DNA from: CAZYHU01 sp964524475
Lineage (GTDB): Bacteria > Patescibacteriota > Minisyncoccia > Phycocordibacterales > UBA1006
DNA: 10,382 nucleotides
Direction of reading: 5' to 3'
NCBI GenBank assembly: GCA_964524475.1
Contig: CAZGCO010000015.1
Span: 1 to 10,382 of the forward strand
This document shows, in pieces, positions 6,538-10,382 of the stretch. The notes under the pieces are model-generated. The model saw nothing but the letters and a program-made list of their open reading frames with translations, was not told the origin of the DNA and made no database searches. Every line of letters starts with the position of its first letter. Within the stretch, counting starts at the first letter, position 1. The position numbers and the translations under genes were made by a program.

Positions 6538-6574
6538 CCTCATGAAAATACATAGAACATCTATTTTCATGAGG
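6538..6574 (-). promoter_or_regulatory. Hairpin A of the rpsJ-rplC switch-like cluster
   Basis: A 13-base-pair stem (6538-6550 with 6562-6574, CCTCATGAAAATA and its complement) with an 11-base loop. On the minus strand a GGGGG run follows rather than Ts, so it is not a standard terminator. It shares 6569-6574 with hairpin B, so both cannot form at once. Confidence 0.7.
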
Positions 6575-6596
6575 AAAAGCAATTGCTTTTCCTCAT
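6569..6596 (-). promoter_or_regulatory. Hairpin B: perfect 28-base palindrome
   Basis: A perfect palindrome of 28 bases centred on GCAATTGC with flanking AAAA/TTTT and GAGG/CCTC. As RNA it folds into about 12 base pairs with an AAUU loop. It overlaps hairpin A by six bases and hairpin C by four, so forming B disrupts both. At the DNA level it could also be a dimer-binding site. Confidence 0.75.
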
Positions 6597-6612
6597 CCTG
6601 TTACCAGGATGA
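6593..6612 (-). promoter_or_regulatory. Hairpin C just after the rpsJ stop
   Basis: An 8-base-pair stem, TCATCCTG/CAGGATGA, with a TTAC loop, 5 bases beyond the rpsJ stop. It overlaps hairpin B and is compatible with hairpin A. Together A and C form one state and B the other. Confidence 0.6.
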
Positions 6613-6616
6613 CTGT

Positions 6617-6952
6617 TTATGCAGTCATTTTTACGTCTACCTCAACACCTGTTGGTAATGATAAACTCTGGAGAGCTTCTACCAATTTTGGAGTTGGGTT
6701 AACAATATCAATGAGTCGTTTATGTACACGAATTTCAAACTGTTCACGAGCGTCTTTGTGGACGAATGTTGAACGGTTAACGGTATACTTCTTGATTTCA
6801 TTGGGTAGTGGTACTGGACCACGAACCGTAGCCTCGTAACGTATTGCGATATCCATAATTTGTTTTATAGATGCATCAAGGATTTTACTCTCGTATGCAC
6901 GAACGCGAATACGTAATTTTGGTTCGGTTGTTGTTTTTTTAGTTTCAGCCAT
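6617..6952 (-). CDS. rpsJ: 30S ribosomal protein S10 (NusE)
   Basis: 111 residues: a nine-residue polar N-terminal extension (MAETKKTTT) and a full S10. Signature elements are KLRIRVRAYESKILDASIKQ, GPVPLPNEIKKYTVNRS, a HKDAREQFEIRVHKR loop with the conserved RxHKR, and DIVNPTPKLVEALQSLSLP near the end. S10 lies in the 30S head and also acts as NusE in transcription antitermination with NusB. It follows tuf by 73 bases with no terminator between, so it is probably co-transcribed with tuf. Downstream come three overlapping hairpins before rplC. Confidence 0.97.
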   Translation of the reverse strand: MAETKKTTTEPKLRIRVRAYESKILDASIKQIMDIAIRYEATVRGPVPLPNEIKKYTVNRSTFVHKDAREQFEIRVHKRLIDIVNPTPKLVEALQSLSLPTGVEVDVKMTA

Positions 6953-7025
6953 ATCAGTTGATGAGTAAAATAATCAATATACTATCGGTCTCACGGATAG
7001 CTGTACCGACTATTAAACTATTGGA

Positions 7026-8222
7026 TTAAGCGATGATTTTTGTAACCACACCAGCACCGACAGTTTTACCTCCTTCACGGATAGCAAATCGCTGTTTATC
7101 TTCCAATGCAATAGGTGCAAGTAATTTAACAGTAACAGTAATAGTATCTCCTGGCATAACCATAGTTACTCCTTCTGCTAGTTTTACTTCTCCTGTTACG
7201 TCAGTTGTACGAACATAGAATTGAGGTTTGTATCCATCCATAAATGGTGTATGACGTCCTCCTTCTTCTTTTTTCAATACATAAATTTCACATTCGAATT
7301 CTGTATGAGGTTTAACAGATCCAACTTTTGCAAGTACTTGACCACGAGTAATGTCGTCTTTCTTTACTCCACGGAGCAAGATTCCGGCATTGTCTCCAGC
7401 CTGACCTTGTTGCAACTGTTTGTTGAACATTTCTACTCCTGTTACCGTTGATTTAACTGTGTCATGAATACCAATGATTTCGATTTCTTCTCCTACCTTG
7501 ATGATTCCTCGTTCAATTTTCCCTGTTTCTACTGTTCCACGTCCTTCAATAGAGAATACGTCTTCAATAGGCATAAGGAAAGGTTTGTCGAGTTCACGAA
7601 CTGGTTCAGGAATGTACTCATCTAATTGTTTTGCAAGTTCAAGAACTTTTTGAGCCCAAGGATCTGAATTATCCTTTGATTCCAAAGCTTTCAATCCTGA
7701 TCCACGGATGATTGGAGTATTGTCTCCATCGTATCCGTTTTTAGTAAGGATTTCACGAAGTTCCATTTCAACCAAATCAAGCATTTCTTCGTCATCAACC
7801 ATATCACATTTGTTGAGGAATACGATAATACTCGGTACTCCTACTTGTTTTGCAAGGAGGATGTGTTCACGAGTTTGTGGCATCGCACCATCAGTAGCTG
7901 CTACCACGATAACTGCACCGTCCATCTGAGCGGCACCAGTAATCATGTTTTTAATGTAATCCGCGTGACCTGGCGCATCAATGTGTGCGTAGTGTCGTTT
8001 TGGAGTTTCGTATTCATTGTGTGAAAGAGCAATGGTAATTCCACGTGCTTTTTCTTCTGGAGCTTTGTCGATACCGTCGATTCCGACAAGTTTCGCAGAG
8101 TATCCATTTCCTTCACGTGCGAGGACGTTAAGGATAGCCGCGGTAAGTGTAGTCTTCCCATGGTCAACGTGACCAATAGTTCCTACGTTTACGTGTGGCT
8201 TTGAACGATCAAAATCTGACAT
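7026..8222 (-). CDS. tuf: Elongation factor Tu
   Basis: 398 residues from ATG 8220-8222 (MSDFDRSKPHVNVGTIGHVD). All GTPase motifs are present: G1 GHVDHGKT at 17-24, G2 RGITI at 60-64, G3 DAPGH at 82-86, G4 NKCD at 137-140 and G5 SGL at 175-177. His86 of G3 is the catalytic histidine. Domains 2 and 3 follow, ending REGGKTVGAGVVTKIIA. EF-Tu delivers aminoacyl-tRNA to the ribosome with GTP. G3 has Ala where most bacteria have Cys (DCPGH), and switch I reads GITIALSHNEYET instead of GITINTAHVEYET, features I associate with CPR lineages. A TTG at 8357 would add 45 hydrophobic residues foreign to the family and is rejected. The gene has its own promoter and leads the rpsJ operon; fusA and rpsG are not upstream. 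Confidence 0.98.
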   Translation of the reverse strand: MSDFDRSKPHVNVGTIGHVDHGKTTLTAAILNVLAREGNGYSAKLVGIDGIDKAPEEKARGITIALSHNEYETPKRHYAHIDAPGHADYIKNMITGAAQMDGAVIVVAATDGAMPQTREHILLAKQVGVPSIIVFLNKCDMVDDEEMLDLVEMELREILTKNGYDGDNTPIIRGSGLKALESKDNSDPWAQKVLELAKQLDEYIPEPVRELDKPFLMPIEDVFSIEGRGTVETGKIERGIIKVGEEIEIIGIHDTVKSTVTGVEMFNKQLQQGQAGDNAGILLRGVKKDDITRGQVLAKVGSVKPHTEFECEIYVLKKEEGGRHTPFMDGYKPQFYVRTTDVTGEVKLAEGVTMVMPGDTITVTVKLLAPIALEDKQRFAIREGGKTVGAGVVTKIIA

Positions 8223-8248
8223 AATGTTTATGCAAATACAGGGTACCC

Positions 8249-8273
8249 AACCTACGAAAATGTTGCATAGGTT
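8249..8273 (-). promoter_or_regulatory. Stem-loop in the tuf 5' leader
   Basis: AACCTA and TAGGTT pair (8 pairs if one G-U is allowed) around a 9-base loop in the roughly 88-base leader, next to a GGGTACCC palindrome at 8241-8248. It may stabilise the message or affect initiation. The function is unproven. Confidence 0.35.
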
Positions 8274-8316
8274 TGTCCATACTCTATATCCACGATTATT
8301 ATTAATAAACAAGGGT

Positions 8317-8345
8317 AATATAGCAAATATCAACAATAAAGTCAA
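8317..8345 (-). promoter_or_regulatory. Strong sigma-70-type promoter of the tuf operon
   Basis: On the minus strand: -35 TTGACT (8340-8345), an exact 17-base spacer, and -10 TATATT (8317-8322) preceded by TGC, which makes an extended -10. It lies just after the terminator of the preceding surface gene. Predicted transcription start is near 8310, leaving a leader of about 88 bases. It should drive tuf, rpsJ and the rplC-rplB genes. Confidence 0.8.
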
Positions 8346-8351
8346 ATAAAA
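8319..8351 (-). repeat. 33-base direct repeat, copy 1 (tuf promoter)
   Basis: Identical to 8719-8751 in the same orientation. It spans the -35, the spacer and most of the -10 of the tuf promoter. Confidence 0.92.
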
Positions 8352-8354
8352 TAC

Positions 8355-8388
8355 CAAAACAAAAAACCCGTGAGGGTTTTTTGTTTTG
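8355..8388 (-). terminator. Intrinsic terminator after the surface-protein fragment
   Basis: A perfect 15-base-pair stem (8355-8369 with 8374-8388) with a four-base loop, CCC/GGG at the loop end and a six-T run on the minus strand. It lies 17 bases after the stop of the 8406-8708 fragment and directly before the tuf promoter. Confidence 0.88.
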
Positions 8389-8405
8389 ATTAAATTAAAA
8401 CTAAA

Positions 8406-8708
8406 TTAGTTTAGAGTTAATGTAGTATAACTTGTTTCGTATACATTAGCTGGAGTAAGTGCTTGAATAACTTGTCCTGTTGTAAGTCCTGGATTAGTAT
8501 ATGCATTTACATCATTCAACTGAACACGGTACTGTTTAAGTCCTTGTCCAGTTGTACCTGACATTACAGTAGTAAGAACAAAATTCTTTGTAGATCCTGC
8601 ATCAATACGGTATGCACCACTTTCAATAGTAGCATCTGTTGATGTGAATGTTTCAGAACTTGAAATTGTTTTTGTTGCGCCTGCTGCATCTTCAAATACA
8701 AATGATAC
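8406..8708 (-). CDS. S-layer-like surface protein, C-terminal fragment
   Basis: 100 residues and a TAA stop; the 5' part is lost in the gap. The fragment reads VSFVFEDAAGATKTISSSET, then ESGAYRIDAGSTKNFVLTTV, and ends TPANVYETSYTTLTLN. Its GAYRIDAGSTKNFVLT motif matches TDAYVVREGTTQRFTVTA near the C-terminus of the larger surface protein at 8801-10382, in the same position relative to the stop, so the two are paralogues or alleles. It is a Thr/Ser-rich beta-type sequence with no Cys. I infer an exported cell-surface protein, probably of the S-layer type found in Parcubacteria; no named domain is recognised. Its downstream terminator differs from that of the larger gene. Confidence 0.75.
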   Translation of the reverse strand, partial: VSFVFEDAAGATKTISSSETFTSTDATIESGAYRIDAGSTKNFVLTTVMSGTTGQGLKQYRVQLNDVNAYTNPGLTTGQVIQALTPANVYETSYTTLTLN

Positions 8709-8718
8709 NNNNNNNNNN
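8709..8718. other. Assembly gap (10 N), probable false gap
   Basis: Ten Ns precede a contig whose first 33 bases equal the tuf promoter at 8319-8351. The distance is likely a placeholder. Either a stretch of unknown size is missing, or the contig to the right belongs directly next to tuf. Confidence 0.85.
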
Positions 8719-8751
8719 TATAGCAAATATCAACAATAAAGTCAAATAAAA
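8719..8751 (-). repeat. 33-base direct repeat, copy 2, beginning at the gap
   Basis: Identical to 8319-8351. It contains TTGACT (8740-8745), the same 17-base spacer and the first four bases of the -10 before the Ns begin. It lies just after the terminator of the large surface gene, as copy 1 lies after the terminator of the fragment. Confidence 0.92.
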
Positions 8752-8758
8752 ATAGCAA

Positions 8759-8788
8759 AACAAAAACCACTCAAAGGTGGTTTTTGTT
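8759..8788 (-). terminator. Intrinsic terminator of the large surface-protein gene
   Basis: A perfect 12-base-pair stem (8759-8770 with 8777-8788; CCAC/GTGG at the loop) with a six-base loop and a five-T run on the minus strand, 12 bases after the stop codon. Confidence 0.87.
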
Positions 8789-8800
8789 AACTAATTAAAA

Positions 8801-10382
8801 TTAGTAGTCGTTCAAGTAAACTTGAGCCGTTTTGAATGCAGTCATTCCAGAACTGTAAACAGTAGTTCCATCAATATCACTAGTAGCGTAAAGAACATTA
8901 GTTAGAGCAAGATCAAAGAATCCTGAAGCTGTAGCTAATACGTTAGCAGTAACTGTGAATCGTTGTGTTGTTCCTTCACGAACTACGTAAGCATCTGTTC
9001 CTGCAGTTTCTGGTGTAGTAGCTCCTGCAACGTTATTAATAACGGCAGTTAGAGTACCTGTACCAGTTGCGTCAAGATCAGATTCAGTAGCACCTCCTGA
9101 AGCATCAGGAGCTGTTTTATCAATCCACATATCTGCACCGTATGCAGTTACATCGAAAGTAACAGTAAAGAATGCTGAATCAGAAGTTGTAGCAGCAGGA
9201 TCACCAGCTGTACGAACAGCTGAAGGAGTTCCTACCAATGAAACCATGATTCCTTCTGAACGAACAGTGATAGCTTCACCTGTAGCTGTTCCAGTCATAG
9301 CAGCATCTAGAAGAGTTGTGTTTGAAGCATCTTTAGCTTTGAAGTTAGCTGTATCAGTTTCAGTTTCACCAAAGTTTGCAGCAATAGTGTCTCCTTCATC
9401 CAAGTTATCAGCGATAGAAAGAAGATCAGCTTTAACTACGAATTTAGCTTTAGAACCAGCTGAAATAGTAGCAGTCATGTCTTCGAATAGGTAAGTTTCA
9501 TCTCCACCTACAGCTGAACAGTCAGCATCTTCGATACAGTCAGATGATACTGAAGCTGAACCGATTTGATTACCATCCATGTAAAGTTTCAAACTTCCAG
9601 CTAGGAAATCATCAACGTTTGCAGCTCCTGTAACATCAAAGTTAATTGGGAGTTTAGAGATAGTGATATCAGAAGTTCCTTTTGCTTCCATAGTGAAAGC
9701 AAGTAGAGATACATCTGAAGTATCGTTTGTAGCATCTACTTCAACAACATGAGCTTTGTTGATAGCATCTTGTCCTGTTGTAAGAGAGATTTTAAGTTCA
9801 GTATCTGAAGCTGTAGCGAATTTTTCAAAAGAGAAAGTTCGTGTTGCTACTGCTGGATCTTCAGAGATAACTGCTCCTTGACCATCTACGAAACGTAGAG
9901 ATGTAACATCAGCTGTCCAAGTATCAGCAGCATCGTTAGAATCAAGGTTAGAGATTCCAGATACAGCTACATAAAGTGAACCTGTTGTTCCAGCTTTGAT
10001 AATTCCACCAGATAATGAAATAGTTTTAGACCAGTCATTTGTATCTGTGAATTCAGTAGCTGCAACAGTTGCAAGTTTAGTACCTCCTAACCAGATTGAT
10101 ACTTCTTTAGCGTATCGTTCAAAGTCACTAGCAGCAGTTCCTTCGTTGAATACAACGCGAACAGCTGAAAGAGATAGATCTGAACTTGTGTCAGCTTTGA
10201 TTTCAATACCAGTTACTTTAACATTAGATTCTGATTCTCCAACTTTTTCATTAGAGATAGAAGAAACTAATTTGTAAGAACTAACTGAACCAGCTCCACC
10301 AGTTACTGTAGTAGTAGTTGTTGTAGTAGTTGTTGTAGTTCCAGCACATGCAGCTGTAATAGCAGCACGAGTCATAGCTCCT
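8801..10382 (-). CDS. Large S-layer-like surface protein, partial at the right edge
   Basis: At least 526 codons are open to the window edge. Counting from the ATG at 10373-10375 there are 524 residues, but the frame continues upstream (GAMTRAAITAAC). That resembles the final helix of a peptidoglycan-binding-type domain (usually GPxTRAA), so this ATG is probably internal. An 11-residue threonine linker follows (13-23), then about 500 residues of acidic, Ala/Thr/Ser/Asp-rich beta sequence. A motif recurs at 125-138 (IIKAGTTGSLYVAV), 304-316 (ISAGSKAKFVVKA) and 464-477 (VVREGTTQRFTVTA), suggesting three related beta domains. Cys280 and Cys286 could form a disulfide. It ends VYLNDY. Narrow codon choice (GCT, GCA, ACT, GTA, AAC) suggests high expression. 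I infer an exported coat protein like the Parcubacteria S-layer proteins; the exact family is not identified. Confidence 0.8.
   Translation of the reverse strand, partial: GAMTRAAITAACAGTTTTTTTTTTTVTGGAGSVSSYKLVSSISNEKVGESESNVKVTGIEIKADTSSDLSLSAVRVVFNEGTAASDFERYAKEVSIWLGGTKLATVAATEFTDTNDWSKTISLSGGIIKAGTTGSLYVAVSGISNLDSNDAADTWTADVTSLRFVDGQGAVISEDPAVATRTFSFEKFATASDTELKISLTTGQDAINKAHVVEVDATNDTSDVSLLAFTMEAKGTSDITISKLPINFDVTGAANVDDFLAGSLKLYMDGNQIGSASVSSDCIEDADCSAVGGDETYLFEDMTATISAGSKAKFVVKADLLSIADNLDEGDTIAANFGETETDTANFKAKDASNTTLLDAAMTGTATGEAITVRSEGIMVSLVGTPSAVRTAGDPAATTSDSAFFTVTFDVTAYGADMWIDKTAPDASGGATESDLDATGTGTLTAVINNVAGATTPETAGTDAYVVREGTTQRFTVTANVLATASGFFDLALTNVLYATSDIDGTTVYSSGMTAFKTAQVYLNDY
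10307..10339 (-). repeat. Eleven consecutive threonine codons
   Basis: A 33-base run of ACT and ACA codons encodes Thr11, a likely flexible and possibly glycosylated linker between the putative N-terminal binding domain and the beta domains. Mixed codons limit but do not exclude slippage. Confidence 0.85.

Noticed and set aside
6538..6612. The hairpins as a rho-independent terminator for rpsJ
   Set aside because: None is followed by a T run on the transcribed strand; hairpin A is followed by Gs.
8223..8357. N-terminal extension of EF-Tu from a TTG at 8357
   Set aside because: The added residues are hydrophobic and foreign to the family, and the region contains the promoter and leader.
9246..10277. 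Plus-strand frames opposite the large surface gene
   Set aside because: They mirror the strongly biased codons of the 524-residue minus frame and show no domain features.
1..10382. Recoded UGA (glycine), as in some CPR groups
   Set aside because: No in-frame TGA occurs in any recognisable gene, and all glycines use GGN codons. Lack of TGA stops alone is weak evidence in an AT-rich genome.

Overview
The window looks like a scaffold from a member of the Candidate Phyla Radiation (Patescibacteria, most like Parcubacteria). The signs are an AT-rich genome, a compact ribosomal-protein block, an EF-Tu with CPR-style switch residues, and large secreted threonine/alanine/serine/glycine-rich surface proteins with few relatives elsewhere. 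This placement is inferred from protein style; no marker phylogeny could be run. Every gene reads on the minus strand, so transcription runs from right to left. All ten visible stop codons are TAA, there is no in-frame TGA, and no annotated start has a clear Shine-Dalgarno sequence.

In transcription order: (1) a large S-layer-like surface protein, open at the right edge (8801-10382), with its own terminator; (2) an assembly gap (8709-8718); (3) the C-terminal 100 residues of a second, related surface protein (8406-8708) with a terminator; (4) a strong promoter and leader, then tuf; (5) rpsJ, a 298-base spacer with three competing hairpins, then rplC, rplD, rplW and rplB, closed by a strong terminator, so the usual S10 cluster stops after rplB; (6) a two-gene unit with a ribosome hibernation factor and a membrane-anchored FKBP prolyl isomerase, then a terminator; (7) the signal peptide and N-terminal domain of a secreted, phage-tail-fibre-like protein, interrupted by a second gap (2001-2010) and continuing open to the left edge for another 666 codons.

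The main structural observation is that both gaps look like artefacts or population variants. The last 28 bases before the left gap (1973-2000) recur at 2269-2296. The first 33 bases after the right gap (8719-8751) recur in the tuf promoter at 8319-8351. If the contigs are joined at these overlaps, the left surface gene becomes one continuous in-frame protein of at least 785 residues, and the S-layer gene sits directly upstream of the tuf promoter. Bases 2011-2268 and 8352-8708 would then be alternative branches, carried by another strain or another arrangement.

Functionally, a translation core (EF-Tu, S10, L3, L4, L23, L2, hibernation factor) lies between genes for abundant cell-surface proteins. 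I found no CRISPR array, transposase, rRNA or tRNA. The most interesting candidates are the alternative surface-gene junctions, the hairpin cluster between rpsJ and rplC, and the mosaic tail-fibre-like protein.
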